A stretch of 35,392 bases of DNA from Symploca sp. SIO1C2 (GTDB lineage Bacteria; Cyanobacteriota; Cyanobacteriia; Cyanobacteriales; Coleofasciculaceae). Below the pieces are notes generated by a model that saw nothing but the letters and a program-made list of their open reading frames with translations, did not search any database and was not told the DNA's origin. The stretch spans positions 1-35,392 of the forward strand of contig JAAHFP010000058.1 of the NCBI GenBank assembly GCA_010672925.1, read 5' to 3'. A program made the translations under genes and the position numbers. This document shows, piece after piece, positions 1 to 8,916 of this stretch. Positions within the stretch are counted from its first letter, which is position 1. Each line of letters opens with the position of its first letter.

Positions 1-133
1 AATCAATTTTAGATTTTAGATTTTAGATTTTAGATTGACCCCATGTCTAAAGCCAGGGGCTTGGAATAATGATAAAATCTTTGTTTTTTCCACGGATAAA
101 TCCGGGGGCTTGTATCCTTGTTTTTTTCGGTCA
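1..133. repeat. 133-bp dispersed repeat, copy 1
   Basis: This segment recurs almost identically at 22619-22752, differing by one T in a T-run. It starts with heptamers of the TTTAGAT type. It then carries two short hairpins, AAGCC-AGG-GGCTT and GGATA...TATCC. The similarity stops immediately after CGGTCA in both copies, which suggests a defined right end. The left end is cut by the window. It could be a small non-autonomous mobile element, but no inverted termini are visible and no IS family can be assigned. Confidence 0.75.
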
Positions 134-233
134 TTAGGAAGGAAGCTCATTAATCTAGCAAGGGATACTTTTGTGGTGAGGGTATCAATTCAGCTCTTGC
201 TCAAGGCACTATATATGTGCGCACATTTTTCCA

Positions 234-242
234 TGGTATAAT
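234..242 (+). promoter_or_regulatory. Possible extended -10 promoter
   Basis: TGGTATAAT is a perfect extended -10 (TGnTATAAT). No good -35 is visible. It lies about 250 bp upstream of the tautomerase gene, with a small transposon-like element in between, so its link to that gene is uncertain. The rest of 134-354 shows only CACACTC-type simple repeats. Confidence 0.22.
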
Positions 243-356
243 AGTATCAAAAAATAACCACAAAATCAACACCTGTATCTCCCCACACTCCCAACACTTC
301 CCACACTCTCTACACCTTGATGCCATCCCATCCTAAAATAGCTAAGGACTTAAATA

Positions 357-452
357 CAGCATTTCTCAGTAAGAGTGAGGTACAGATCCTATTCCCCATT
401 CCCCATTCCCAAAAACCAGGTGCTTTGTACCTCATCAGCGTGGGAAACGCTG
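357..452. mobile_element. IS630-type MITE, copy 1
   Basis: This 96-bp element is flanked by TA on both sides (355-356 and 453-454). Its right arm contains TGTACCTCATCAGCG and ends ACGCTG-TA, the inverse of the left end at 35268 (TA-CAGCGC...GAGGTAC). The left arm is degenerate but keeps TA-CAGC and GAGGTACAG. The interior holds CCATTCC heptamers. It lies in the leader region of the tautomerase gene. Confidence 0.55.
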
Positions 453-492
453 TACTAGTTTCAATCACTAGCTCAAAGCAAAAGTTAAACTT

Positions 493-846
493 ATGCCACT
501 AATCAAAGTTCAAACTTCCGTTACTGCACCAGAGACCAATAAATCAGAAGAGTTGCTCAAACAACTCTCTGCCAGCCTTGCCAAACATTTAGGTAAGCCA
601 GAATCGTATGTGATGACTGCCCTAGAAGCAAATGTGCCGATGACTTTTGCCGGAACCACGGATCCAGTTTGTTATGTAGAAATCAAGAGTGTTGGCAGTA
701 TGCGTCCCCAGCAAACCAAAGCCATGAGTCAAGACTTCTGTGAGCAGATTAACCAAGCAATCGGTGTCCCGACGAACCGCATCTATATTGAGTTTGCCGA
801 TGCACAAGGATATCTCTGGGGTTGGGATGGCAGAACATTCGGGTAG
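493..846 (+). CDS. MIF-family tautomerase (phenylpyruvate tautomerase-like)
   Basis: This 117-residue protein belongs to the macrophage migration inhibitory factor family, small trimeric beta-alpha-beta proteins with keto-enol tautomerase activity. Pro2, the catalytic base once Met is removed, is present (MPLIKVQ). So are a lysine in the GKP motif near residue 35, the VEIKSVGSM strand around residues 62-70, and the aromatic tail GYLWGWDGRTFG. The length is normal for the family. In cyanobacteria it is a soluble cytosolic protein whose physiological substrate is unknown. It is monocistronic and convergent with the broken HTH gene. Its 3' end abuts the point where that gene's similarity ends. 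Confidence 0.9.
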   Translation: MPLIKVQTSVTAPETNKSEELLKQLSASLAKHLGKPESYVMTALEANVPMTFAGTTDPVCYVEIKSVGSMRPQQTKAMSQDFCEQINQAIGVPTNRIYIEFADAQGYLWGWDGRTFG

Positions 847-861
847 AGTTTTGAGTGTTGA

Positions 862-1077
862 CTCACCTAATTTTCCGTTGATTAAAGCGGATACTTTTGG
901 CTAATCAATATCTAAAAGCTTTGCCACCTCAGCCTGTGTCATTTGCTGCTGAGTGATCATGTTGCTAATCTTACGAGCAAGTTCTGCTTTGACAAGTAAT
1001 TCGTCAGAGTTCTCTAAACCTAAATCTGCAAATACATTACCATTACTTGCTTGTACTACAATAATTTCTTGAGTCAT
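862..1077 (-). pseudogene. HTH (XRE-type) antitoxin-like gene with an in-frame amber stop
   Basis: The open part, starting at ATG 1077 (a GTG lies at 1083), encodes VFADLGLEN followed by an HTH region, TQAEVAKLLDID. This is the usual N-terminal part of small cyanobacterial XRE-type regulators often paired with RelE/HigB-like toxins. It stops at TAG (901-903). The same frame then continues PKVSALINGKLGE, which is what normally follows LLxID-Q in this family. A single CAG-to-TAG change therefore probably broke it. Beyond about 862 the family similarity fades and the C-terminal 15-20 residues are not recognisable. No cognate toxin is adjacent. It follows the VapC gene at short distance. Confidence 0.65.
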
Positions 1078-1107
1078 ATTCACTCTCTTTGCTGCTTATT
1101 ATTAATT

Positions 1108-1497
1108 TCAATCCCATAACCTTTGAATAGAATAATTATCAAACTTGACATCTCTGCTAATCAAAGTAAGAGAGTGATTCATCGCTTGAACAATTAACAT
1201 TCTATCAAAGGGATCGCGATGATTTAACTGCAAAGTAAGTGCTGAATATAACTCAATATCTTTATTGATAAGAGGTAAAATTTGAATATTTACATATTGC
1301 AATTCTTTGGATAAATCTTCAATAGGTCGATAAATTTGCAACTTGCCTATGTTAATTTTAATAGCAATTTCCCAAAGACTAACAATACTAAAGTACAAAT
1401 TTTCTTTGGCGTCAATAATATTCTTAGCTTTAATCGATAAATTGGCATCACCTTGTAAATACCAAAGAAAAACATGAGTATCTAAAAGATATTTCAT
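1108..1497 (-). CDS. vapC: VapC-family PIN-domain toxin
   Basis: This 129-residue PIN-domain protein is the predicted RNase toxin of a type II toxin-antitoxin pair. The acidic metal-binding residues are visible: Asp6 in LLDTHVFLW, a Glu in SLWEIAIKI near residue 43, Asp in HRDPFDRML near residue 95, and Asp in SRDVKFDNY near residue 115. DTHVFLW with its histidine is characteristic of the Sll0205-like PIN subgroup common in cyanobacteria. The length is complete. It begins one base after the stop of the DUF2281 gene (TAA-G-ATG), so the two are translationally coupled. All catalytic positions are present, so it looks active. Confidence 0.88.
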   Translation of the reverse strand: MKYLLDTHVFLWYLQGDANLSIKAKNIIDAKENLYFSIVSLWEIAIKINIGKLQIYRPIEDLSKELQYVNIQILPLINKDIELYSALTLQLNHRDPFDRMLIVQAMNHSLTLISRDVKFDNYSIQRLWD

Positions 1498-1498
1498 C

Positions 1499-1720
1499 TT
1501 ACATATATTCAGCCAAATCTTCTAAGGGTTCATCAAAATCATCTGACATAATAATTTGACCTGCCCAACTACCATAACCCTGAGCAGTTTCTATCTTTTT
1601 CTGAGGTTGTTGATTATTGGGATATTTTTCTTGTAAATATTCTGCATAGTGCAAGAGTTCCGTCTTCAGAGATTCAGGCAGACTAATCATGACTTGCCAT
1701 AAAGCTAGCTCAGTGTTCAT
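1499..1720 (-). CDS. DUF2281-family antitoxin (partner of VapC)
   Basis: This short acidic protein has the DUF2281 layout: an N-terminal helix with SLPESLKTELLHYAEYL and a conserved tail around MSDDFDEPLEDLAEYM. In this family the tail is thought to bind the cognate PIN toxin. It directly precedes vapC with one base between them, the normal antitoxin-first order. ATG at 1720 gives the usual family N-terminus (MNTELALWQ); a GTG at 1735 would add five residues. Autoregulation is likely by analogy with other pairs, but no operator is evident in the short upstream gap. Confidence 0.8.
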   Translation of the reverse strand: MNTELALWQVMISLPESLKTELLHYAEYLQEKYPNNQQPQKKIETAQGYGSWAGQIIMSDDFDEPLEDLAEYM

Positions 1721-1824
1721 CACTTTTGTTTTCACCCGATAAAGAGATGTGCATCCAATCGAAAACTATGTCTATATTTATAATAGCTATATTTCAACGC
1801 GATCGCTAAACTTGATTACCTGTA

Positions 1825-2142
1825 TTATTCGTAATGATAGCGACAAGCGAGAAAATCAATTTGAGTATTTCCCACTCGATAAATCAGCCGATTTTCTAAA
1901 TCGATTCTTCGTGACCAGATATCTGCATCCATATACTTTAATGGTTCTGGTTTGCCGAGTCCTTTGAAGGGCTCTTGCATAACGGCAGTAACCAAATCTA
2001 AGATTTTCGATGCTTTCTGAAAATCCTGCTTGAACCACCAAGCTAAGTCTTCTTTAAACCTAGAACTAAAACCCGGAATGCGATTAACTACAATGGGCTT
2101 AATTTCATCATTCTGAGCTTTCTTTTTCTTCTTCTTGCTCAA
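1825..2142 (-). CDS. yoeB: YoeB/Txe-family mRNA interferase toxin, copy 1
   Basis: This 105-residue protein is of the RelE-superfamily YoeB/Txe type, toxins that cleave mRNA at the ribosome. The family signature is clear: FKEDLAWW, PFKGLGKPEPLKYM, IWSRRIDLENRLIYRV and a C-terminal CRYHYE. The usual catalytic Glu, Arg and terminal His-Tyr are kept. The usual EHR is ENR here. An N-terminal basic extension (MSKKKKKK) is unusual against the E. coli protein. The only start is TTG at 2142, inside the antitoxin gene (35-bp overlap), which should keep toxin synthesis low and coupled. A second, diverged copy is at 17154-17468. Confidence 0.9.
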   Translation of the reverse strand: MSKKKKKKAQNDEIKPIVVNRIPGFSSRFKEDLAWWFKQDFQKASKILDLVTAVMQEPFKGLGKPEPLKYMDADIWSRRIDLENRLIYRVGNTQIDFLACRYHYE

Positions 2143-2419
2143 TTCCTAACTCCTGCTTAAGTTCTGCAATGGACTGAGATGGAATTTTTCCGGTTTTCGA
2201 CTCTTCTATTGCCTCAAATAACCGATGCGCATTCGCAGGAGAGCGCAAAAGATGAACTGTTTCAATCAAACTTACCAAATCGGACTCAGCAATTAAGGCT
2301 ACATTTTCACCATCACGACGGTTGATAATATAAACTTGATGATTTTCTACTACCAGATCTAACAATTTGAAAAGTTCATCTCTGGCATTGGTGGGAGATG
2401 TGATTTTGTAAGAAAACAT
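2108..2419 (-). CDS. yefM: YefM/Phd-family antitoxin, copy 1
   Basis: This 103-residue Phd/YefM antitoxin has an N-terminal DNA-binding region (TSPTNARDELFKLLDLVVENHQVYIINRR...NVALIAESD) followed by the LLRSPANAHRL segment typical of YefM partners of YoeB. The C-terminus is very acidic (EQEEEKESSE) and is encoded by the same bases, in another frame, that encode the lysine-rich toxin N-terminus. It should repress its own operon and neutralise YoeB. The start is ATG at 2419. Confidence 0.9.
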   Translation of the reverse strand: MFSYKITSPTNARDELFKLLDLVVENHQVYIINRRDGENVALIAESDLVSLIETVHLLRSPANAHRLFEAIEESKTGKIPSQSIAELKQELGIEQEEEKESSE

Positions 2420-2474
2420 CTTTATTGATTACAAAATACTATTGAATAACATATGTATCAATCTTAAATAGCCG

Positions 2475-2499
2475 GGGACGGGAGCAAAATTACCGTCCC
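2475..2499. other. Hairpin between pnp and yefM
   Basis: GGGACGG and CCGTCCC form a 7-bp perfect stem with an 11-base loop. No U-tract follows on either strand, so it is not a clear intrinsic terminator. It may still mark the boundary between pnp and the toxin-antitoxin operon. Confidence 0.35.
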
Positions 2500-2605
2500 A
2501 AAATACGCTCAAAACCTTTCTAGTGCAGCACAGCCAAAATAACCTAAAGCTTGAAAAAAGGTTAAAAAGCTTACTATACAAGCTTTCTTACCTTCTGCCT
2601 TGGAG

Positions 2606-2636
2606 TTCCCCTCCTTGGAGGGGTTAAGGGTGGGTT
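2606..2636. repeat. Dispersed palindromic repeat (CCCCTCC-TT-GGAGGGG)
   Basis: A CCCCTCC-TT-GGAGGGG hairpin is followed by TTAAGGGTGGGTT. An inverted copy is at 32188-32218. It sits just downstream of the pnp stop codon and could stall transcription, but there is no U-run. Confidence 0.55.
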
Positions 2637-2658
2637 CTGCCTCGGAGCCTTCTAAACA

Positions 2659-4803
2659 CTAGTTAGCTGCTCGCGCTGCTGCTGCTTCATCTGGGTGAAT
2701 ACCTAAACGAGTAAGATTAATGCGACCCTTGTTGTCAATTTCCCGGACTTTGACAATCACTTCATCTCCTACAGCAACCTCATCCTCAACTTTACCTACT
2801 CGATAGTCCGCCAGCTGGGAAATATGGATCATTCCTTCTTTACCAGGGACTAATTCGACAAAAGCGCCAATGGGAATAATTCGGGTAACACGACCAGCGT
2901 AAACTTCTCCTTCATCTAGCTTACGAGTCATGCCTTGAATATATTTGATCGCTTTTTGCGCTCTGTCTTGTTCAACGGCAGAGACAGTGACTGTACCGTC
3001 GTCTTCGATATCTACCTTAGCACCAGTTTGCTCGGTGATTCCTTTAATGGTTTTGCCTCCTGGTCCAATGACTAGACCAATCATTTCTGGATCGATCTTC
3101 ATGGTTAGCAGGCAAGGTGCAAAGGGTGAGAGGTCGGTATGGGGTTTGTCAATCACCGCTAGCATTTTTTCTAGGATATGTAACCTGGCTGGTTTAGCTT
3201 TGCTAATCGCCTCGGAAACAATATCTAGGGATAGACCAGAGATTTTCATGTCCATTTGCAAGGCTGTGATGCCGGTGTCAGTACCAGCTACCTTGAAATC
3301 CATGTCCCCCAAAAAGTCTTCAATCCCTTGAATGTCGGTGAGAATGCGGACTTCATCCCCTTCCTTAATCAGACCCATTGCCGCACCACTAACCGGTTTG
3401 GTAATAGGAACACCTGCATCCATCAAGGCTAAGGTAGAACCACAAACTGAACCCATTGAGGTGGAACCATTGGAAGAAAGTACTTCGGAAACAACTCGGA
3501 TGACGTAGGGAAATTCTTCTTGGGGGGGTAATACTGGTACAATCGCCCTCTCTGCCAAAGCTCCATGACCGATTTCACGACGTCCAGGGGAGCGCAATGG
3601 TTTGGTTTCACCTACAGAGAAGGGGGGAAAATTGTAGTGGTGTAGATAACGCTTCTCTCCTTCTGGATTAAGGTCATCAAGGGTTTGAGCATCCCCTGGT
3701 GTCCCTAAGGTTGTCGTAGAAAGCACTTGGGTTAGTCCCCGGTTAAACAAAGCACTGCCGTGAACTCGTTGGGGTAAGACACTCACCAAACAAGAAACCG
3801 GTCGCACTTCGTCTAATTTCCGTCCATCAACCCGGACTCCTTCCTCCACAATCTGGGAGCGCATAAGTTTCTTCGTCAGTTTTTTGAAGACACTATCCAC
3901 TACTTGACTACTTTCCGTCGCTGCGGTGCGGATTGGGTCTTCTTCTGGTAGTTCCTCAATAGCTGCGATGACAGAACTTTTTTTAATCTCATCTAGGGCA
4001 GCATCCCGAGCATTTTTGTCAAAGTCATATTGGGAGAGGACTTTTTTGATTTGCTCCGTAGTGCGATCGCTCACAAACTCTGAAAGCTGTGAGTTAACCT
4101 CTGGTGGCTCTCCCACCACCAACTCTATGCCTAAATCCTTCATCAACTCTTGCTGAGCCTGAATCAAGTCCTGCACAGCTTCGTAGCCGAAGTCAATTGC
4201 TTCAATAATGTCTTGCTCTGGCAGTTGATTAGCACCAGCTTCCACCATAATCACTCCCTCTGGAGAACCGGCTATTACCAAATCCAGGTCTCCTGATTCA
4301 ATTTCCCTGTAGGTTGGGTTAATGATAAAATCATCTCCCACCAAACCGACACGGACTCCTGCCATTGGGCCATAGAATGGAATTTGGGCTTGCAATACAG
4401 CAATGGAAGCTCCGGTTACCGCCAAAACATCCGGCGGCACTTGTTCATCCATTGACAGAGTAGTTGCTACGATCTGAATATCATCTCGAAGCCAATTGGG
4501 AAATAGAGGACGTAGAGGACGATCAATCAAACGACTGGTAAGGGTCACCTTCTCTGGTGGACGCCCTTCCCGCCGCAGGAACCCACCTGGAATCCGACCT
4601 GCTGCGTATAGTCTTTCTTCGTAGTCAACCAATAAAGGTAGAAAATCTATGCCTTCCCTGCTAGCGGCTCTGGTTGCCGTTACCAAAACGGCAGTGTCAC
4701 CAGACTCAATCAATACAGAGCCACCGGATTGTGGGGCGAATAGACCCACTTTCAATTTAATATCCCTACCATCGAAAGATATCGACTTGTCTAACTCTAC
4801 CAT
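2659..4803 (-). CDS. pnp: Polynucleotide phosphorylase (polyribonucleotide nucleotidyltransferase)
   Basis: This 714-residue protein degrades RNA 3'-to-5' by phosphorolysis and can add heteropolymeric tails; it forms a cytosolic trimer. All domains are visible: a first RNase PH domain (residues ~1-140, with [20 protein letters not shown]), a helical linker (~150-300), and a second RNase PH domain (~320-540). The second contains [34 protein letters not shown] and the acidic [18 protein letters not shown] motif with the metal-binding aspartates. A KH domain with GPGGK follows (~565-600), then an S1 domain (~625-695, [19 protein letters not shown]). The length matches cyanobacterial homologues, and no defect is seen. 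It is divergent from the SNF2 gene. The usual rpsO neighbour is not present. Confidence 0.97.
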   Translation of the reverse strand: MVELDKSISFDGRDIKLKVGLFAPQSGGSVLIESGDTAVLVTATRAASREGIDFLPLLVDYEERLYAAGRIPGGFLRREGRPPEKVTLTSRLIDRPLRPLFPNWLRDDIQIVATTLSMDEQVPPDVLAVTGASIAVLQAQIPFYGPMAGVRVGLVGDDFIINPTYREIESGDLDLVIAGSPEGVIMVEAGANQLPEQDIIEAIDFGYEAVQDLIQAQQELMKDLGIELVVGEPPEVNSQLSEFVSDRTTEQIKKVLSQYDFDKNARDAALDEIKKSSVIAAIEELPEEDPIRTAATESSQVVDSVFKKLTKKLMRSQIVEEGVRVDGRKLDEVRPVSCLVSVLPQRVHGSALFNRGLTQVLSTTTLGTPGDAQTLDDLNPEGEKRYLHHYNFPPFSVGETKPLRSPGRREIGHGALAERAIVPVLPPQEEFPYVIRVVSEVLSSNGSTSMGSVCGSTLALMDAGVPITKPVSGAAMGLIKEGDEVRILTDIQGIEDFLGDMDFKVAGTDTGITALQMDMKISGLSLDIVSEAISKAKPARLHILEKMLAVIDKPHTDLSPFAPCLLTMKIDPEMIGLVIGPGGKTIKGITEQTGAKVDIEDDGTVTVSAVEQDRAQKAIKYIQGMTRKLDEGEVYAGRVTRIIPIGAFVELVPGKEGMIHISQLADYRVGKVEDEVAVGDEVIVKVREIDNKGRINLTRLGIHPDEAAAARAAN

Positions 4804-5157
4804 TAGGTACTTTTTCCTTCTTCATCCTGTTTTTCTCTCTGTGGCAATCGTAGCATTTATGCTTTGCTACTGGTTTGAGGTAAATATGATGCGATAGCAG
4901 CACAGCATCCCTGTTGAGTATACAGGTCCTACTTTTCGAGAAACCGCCAGCTCGTCTATGTCAGGTGTCAGAAAGTTCTTTTTACAATGATCAATAACAA
5001 AAAAATAGCGTAGACTTATTCTTTGGTAATTGATCTACTATTTAGAAGATAAAAAAATCCCCTAAGTAGAAAATGAGTAACTAGTTATAGCTCATCAATT
5101 CAAAAAATCTTATAGGCGATTTCTTGTTGGTGTAACAACATTCAAAACTTTGTAAGC
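4804..5157. other. Divergent intergenic region between pnp and the SNF2 gene
   Basis: This 354-bp AT-rich gap must hold the promoters of both divergent genes. No palindromic repeat, RNA gene or clear promoter could be identified by eye. Confidence 0.4.
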
Positions 5158-8100
5158 ATGGCAATTTTACATGGCAGCTGGATACCTCATCAACGGGGTG
5201 GTAATCTATTTATCTGGGGAGAAACTTGGCGTACCAAGGGGTCTGTCGAAGCAACGACAACTAATAGTACCCCTCGTCATCCCTGGGCAATGACTCAGGA
5301 GCAATTGACGTCTTTTTTGGATTCTCAGAGTCTTTCCCCTACCTCCCCCAACTCGACCTACTTTGTAGGGACTGGTAGAAGTTCAGGGAAGAAAAATCCC
5401 TCTCGTGTAACTGGTGAGGTGCAACCGCCATGGCAAACTCAGGTAATTGCTCTACCGACTCAACCCCCATGTAAAAAGGAATCAGCCTATCCACTGATGT
5501 CGGCAACAATGCCTACAGAAACTGAAGCAGAGCAGTCTTTAGAACTTCGACAGTGGACAGTTGAGGGGTTCTGCCTGGAGCCTCTAGCCGCAGTCAAGTT
5601 CCTCCAACTACTGCCTCTTGGTTCCTTCCAAACCTCAGATAGCTATGTGGGAGGAGATTTGCGCTATTGGAGCCAGATAACCCGGTGGAGTTTGGATTTG
5701 CTAAGTAGGCATAAGTTTTTAGCAGGAATATATCGACAACCCAATGGGGATGTCTTGGCTAGTTGGCAACCTCTCCTCGATAGTTCTCTAGATCAAGAGC
5801 GTTTAGGGAAATTTTCCCAGCTTATGCCGTCAGCTTGCCTTGCTTATCTTAGAGAAGAGGATGGAGTGAGTGAAAAAAAGGGTTGGGGAAACCAGTCAGC
5901 AGACGCGGAGACGCGGAGACACGGAGACGCGGAGAATGGAAATTTCACTCACCCCCCATCCCTAATCTCACCTCAGGAATTGCTTCTGAGTTTTTTAAGT
6001 AGTACCATCGATAGCCAAGTACGCAGTTGGTTAGGGGAAGCTTCCCCTCCAGCAACGGTTGCTCCAGTACAAGAGTGGTTGAAAGCACTCTCTAAAACTG
6101 CTGAGCCTCTTCAAGGAGAACCCTCAGATGTGGCTCGTTTAGAAGCGGCACTACAAAGTTGGACAACTCCAGTACAACAAAACTTAGTCACACCAAACTC
6201 CCAAACTTTAGGACAAAACCTCTTTCGCACCTGCTTGGTACTACAACCACCAACTAGGGAAGAAGCCAACCCAGGGGAAGGGAATTGGCAATTGGTATAT
6301 TGTTTGCAGGCAGTTAACAAGCCAGATTTTTTGGTTGATGCTCAGACCATTTGGCAGCAATCGGTTGGGGCATTGGAGTATCAAGGAAGAACCATTGAGC
6401 AACCCCAGGAGACATTACTCAAAGGATTAGGGTTGGCAGTAAGACTCTATCCCCCCATCGAACCCAGCTTGCACCAAAAATGCCCCTCCTATTGTGAGCT
6501 CACACCAGTAGATGTGTATGAATTCATCAAGGGGAGTGCTTGGCGTCTGCAAAACAATGGCTTGGGAATTGTTCTACCCCCAGGATTAGCACCAGGAGCA
6601 GGAGCCAAGCGTTTGGGGATCAGCATCAGTGCGGAAATACCAAAGTCGAAAAAGCAGGAACGCCTGGGGTTAAACAGTCTTCTGAAGTTTAAGTGGGAAT
6701 TGGCGATTGGGGACAAAACCATCTCTAAACAAGAGTTTGACCGTCTGATGGGACTACAGTCGCCGATAGTGGAAGTAGATGGGGAGTGGATGGCACTAAA
6801 CTTGCCAGATGTGAAAGCAGCTCAAACCATCTTAGCCTCAACCCAAAACCAGATGAGTCTTTCGGTAGAAGATGCTCTGCGGCTGAGTACTGGCGATACT
6901 ACCACTATGGGGAAACTGCCGGTAGTCAATTTTGAGGCATCCGGTGCTTTGCAACAGTTGATTACTAATCTGACCGGCAACAAGTCGATAGAATTGATTG
7001 AGACACCAGCAAACTTTATAGGGCAACTAAGACCTTACCAGTTAAGAGGGGTCAGTTGGCTGGCTTTTCTGGAACGTTGGGGACTTGGTGCTTGTTTGGC
7101 AGACGATATGGGATTAGGTAAAACTCCCCAGTTTATTGCCTTATTGTTGCATCTCCAAGAACAGGAACTGTTAGATAAACCAACCCTTGTCGTTTGTCCC
7201 ACTTCGGTTCTAGGGAACTGGGAAAGAGAAGTTAAGAAATTTGGTCCTTCCCTTAAAACTATAGTTCACCACGGGGATAAACGCTCCAAAAGGAGCGCAT
7301 TTGCCAAGGCAGTTAAGGACAAGCAGGTGGTAATTACGAGTTATCCTTTGATCTATCGAGACCTTACCACCCTTCAAGGTGTTGAATGGCAGGGTGTAGC
7401 GCTGGATGAAGCACAAAATATCAAAAATCCCAGTGCCAAGCAATCCCAAGCAATACGGCAACTGTCAGCAGAGTTTCGCGTTGCCCTGACAGGAACACCA
7501 GTAGAAAATCGGTTAGCAGAGTTATGGTCAATTTTAGATTTTCTCAACCCAGGATATCTCGGTGAGCGCCAATTTTTCCAGCGCCGCTTTGCTCTACCGA
7601 TTGAAAAATTTGGGGATACGGATTCTTTGCGCACTTTGCGATCCCTAGTGCAACCTTTTATCCTGCGCCGCCTCAAAACTGATAAATCGATTATTCAAGA
7701 TTTACCCGATAAGCAAGAAATGACTGTATTCTGTGGTCTTTCTGCGGAACAGGCAACAATTTATCAAAAGTTAGTTGATGAGTCTCTAGAAGATATTGAA
7801 TCAGCGGAAGGCATCCAGCGTCATGGCAAGATTTTGACCTTGTTAATGCAACTCAAACAAATCTGCAATCACCCTGCCCATTATTTAAAGCAGAAAAGTT
7901 TAGGATTGGCTGGCAGATCAGGTAAATTAATGCGTTTACAGGAAATGCTGGAAGAAGTAATCGCTGAAGATGACCGTGCTTTAATTTTCACCCAGTTTGC
8001 TGAGTGGGGTAAGCTAATTAAACCCTATTTAGAAAAACAGTTTAGCGGGGAAGTTTTGTTCTTGTACGGAGCCACCCGCAAAAAGCAGCGGGAGGAAATG

Positions 8101-8463
8101 GTTGACCGTTTTCAGCATGACCCTGAAGGCCCTCGTATTTTTATCCTTTCCCTCAAAGCTGGAGGTACGGGATTGAATCTAACTAGAGCTAATCATGTTT
8201 TCCACGTCGATCGTTGGTGGAACCCAGCAGTAGAAAATCAAGCAACCGACCGCGCTTTTCGCATTGGTCAAACCCGCAATGTGCAAGTGCATAAGTTTGT
8301 TTGTACCGGCACTTTAGAAGAACGAATCAACGACATTATCGAAAGCAAGAAACAGTTAGCAGAGCAAACAGTAGATGCGGGAGAACAGTGGCTCACGGAA
8401 ATGGATACTAACCAGTTGCGATCGCTCTTATTACTTGACCGTAGTGCAGTGATTGATGAATGA
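5158..8463 (+). CDS. SNF2/SWI2-family DEAD/DEAH ATPase (helicase-like)
   Basis: This 1101-residue protein has a family-specific N-terminus (MAILHGSWI...FIWGETWR) and a ~550-residue N-terminal region, then a Snf2 ATPase core from about 620. Motif I is DDMGLGKT (~648), motif II LDEAQNIKN (~748, DEAQ box) and motif III LTGTPVENRLAELWSI (~776). The second RecA lobe runs to about 1060, with LIFTQFAEWGKL, ILSLKAGGTGLNLT and DRWWNPAVENQATDRAFRIGQ. Such proteins are ATP-driven double-stranded DNA translocases; targets in cyanobacteria are unknown. A short octamer repeat at 5903-5934 lies in a low-complexity linker without breaking the frame. ATG at 5158 gives the conserved N-terminus. It is probably transcribed alone. 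Confidence 0.93.
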   Translation: MAILHGSWIPHQRGGNLFIWGETWRTKGSVEATTTNSTPRHPWAMTQEQLTSFLDSQSLSPTSPNSTYFVGTGRSSGKKNPSRVTGEVQPPWQTQVIALPTQPPCKKESAYPLMSATMPTETEAEQSLELRQWTVEGFCLEPLAAVKFLQLLPLGSFQTSDSYVGGDLRYWSQITRWSLDLLSRHKFLAGIYRQPNGDVLASWQPLLDSSLDQERLGKFSQLMPSACLAYLREEDGVSEKKGWGNQSADAETRRHGDAENGNFTHPPSLISPQELLLSFLSSTIDSQVRSWLGEASPPATVAPVQEWLKALSKTAEPLQGEPSDVARLEAALQSWTTPVQQNLVTPNSQTLGQNLFRTCLVLQPPTREEANPGEGNWQLVYCLQAVNKPDFLVDAQTIWQQSVGALEYQGRTIEQPQETLLKGLGLAVRLYPPIEPSLHQKCPSYCELTPVDVYEFIKGSAWRLQNNGLGIVLPPGLAPGAGAKRLGISISAEIPKSKKQERLGLNSLLKFKWELAIGDKTISKQEFDRLMGLQSPIVEVDGEWMALNLPDVKAAQTILASTQNQMSLSVEDALRLSTGDTTTMGKLPVVNFEASGALQQLITNLTGNKSIELIETPANFIGQLRPYQLRGVSWLAFLERWGLGACLADDMGLGKTPQFIALLLHLQEQELLDKPTLVVCPTSVLGNWEREVKKFGPSLKTIVHHGDKRSKRSAFAKAVKDKQVVITSYPLIYRDLTTLQGVEWQGVALDEAQNIKNPSAKQSQAIRQLSAEFRVALTGTPVENRLAELWSILDFLNPGYLGERQFFQRRFALPIEKFGDTDSLRTLRSLVQPFILRRLKTDKSIIQDLPDKQEMTVFCGLSAEQATIYQKLVDESLEDIESAEGIQRHGKILTLLMQLKQICNHPAHYLKQKSLGLAGRSGKLMRLQEMLEEVIAEDDRALIFTQFAEWGKLIKPYLEKQFSGEVLFLYGATRKKQREEMVDRFQHDPEGPRIFILSLKAGGTGLNLTRANHVFHVDRWWNPAVENQATDRAFRIGQTRNVQVHKFVCTGTLEERINDIIESKKQLAEQTVDAGEQWLTEMDTNQLRSLLLLDRSAVIDE
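5903..5934 (+). repeat. Octamer tandem repeat inside the SNF2 gene
   Basis: Four ACGCGGAG units (one is ACACGGAG) encode ADAETRRHGDAEN-like sequence in a poorly conserved linker near residues 245-260. The repeat is of an intergenic type but is read through in frame. Confidence 0.7.
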
Positions 8464-8541
8464 AGAATTTAGAATTTAGAATTTAGAATTTAGAATTTAG
8501 AATTTAGAATTGGGAATGGAGAATGGAGAATGGAGAATGGA
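8463..8541. repeat. Heptamer tandem repeats (ATTTAGA, then GGAGAAT)
   Basis: Two adjacent 7-bp arrays of different sequence start at the SNF2 stop codon. They resemble the short tandemly repeated repetitive (STRR) sequences of filamentous cyanobacteria. No function is apparent. Confidence 0.8.
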
Positions 8542-8596
8542 GATATACCTCACAGATACGATCACTGCTATATATTGTAGGGGTGGGTAAGTAGTC

Positions 8597-8626
8597 GTAG
8601 GGTGTGTTAGCGTAGCGTAACGCACC
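8597..8626. repeat. Palindromic repeat GGTGTGTTA...TAACGCACC, copy 1
   Basis: An imperfect hairpin of GGTGTGTTA and TAACGCACC is separated by GCGTAGCG. Another copy is at 21133-21162 with a single-base difference in the loop. It is a dispersed intergenic hairpin. Confidence 0.65.
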
Positions 8627-8671
8627 ATTAACTCAGTAACGCACCTTTAAATCTATATATAATATCAAGTA

Positions 8672-8916
8672 GGGCTTGTTGAATAAGTGGGTCAGCTATG
8701 TCAGACGAGACTTTCAATCATTTTTTGTCTCACCAAGTACAAGGAAATGGGATCTAATAGGCTCAAAAACCTTGCACATTCGCGGAAAATTTCCTAAAAC
8801 CTAAAATCTAAAACCTAACACCTAAAACCTAACACCTAAAACCTAACACCTAAAACCTAACACCTAAAACCTAACACCTATATCAACCTGAAAGTTACGA
8901 CTTATTCAGCAAACCC
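8672..8916. mobile_element. 245-bp MITE-like element with 6-bp target duplication
   Basis: The ends are inverted repeats: GGGCTTGTTGAATAAGT at 8672-8688 and ACTTATTCAGCAAACCC at 8900-8916, 15 of 17 positions matching. CAAGTA directly flanks both sides (8666-8671 and 8917-8922), as expected of a target-site duplication. There is no transposase gene, so it is non-autonomous. The termini resemble those of some IS5-family (IS903-like) elements; the family call is tentative. The right half is filled by a CCTAAAA/CCTAACA heptamer array (about 8793-8880). It ends 12 bp before the next start codon. Confidence 0.72.

Noticed and set aside
35-241. 68-codon frame on the plus strand
   Set aside because: It is largely made of the 133-bp dispersed repeat and has no recognisable domain or ribosome-binding site.
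2475-2499. Intrinsic terminator of pnp
   Set aside because: The stem is good but no U-run follows on either strand, so it is listed only as a hairpin.
8793-8880. Possible CRISPR array in the CCTAAAACCTAACACC repeats
   Set aside because: Units are only 7 bp in direct tandem with no spacers, and no cas genes are present.
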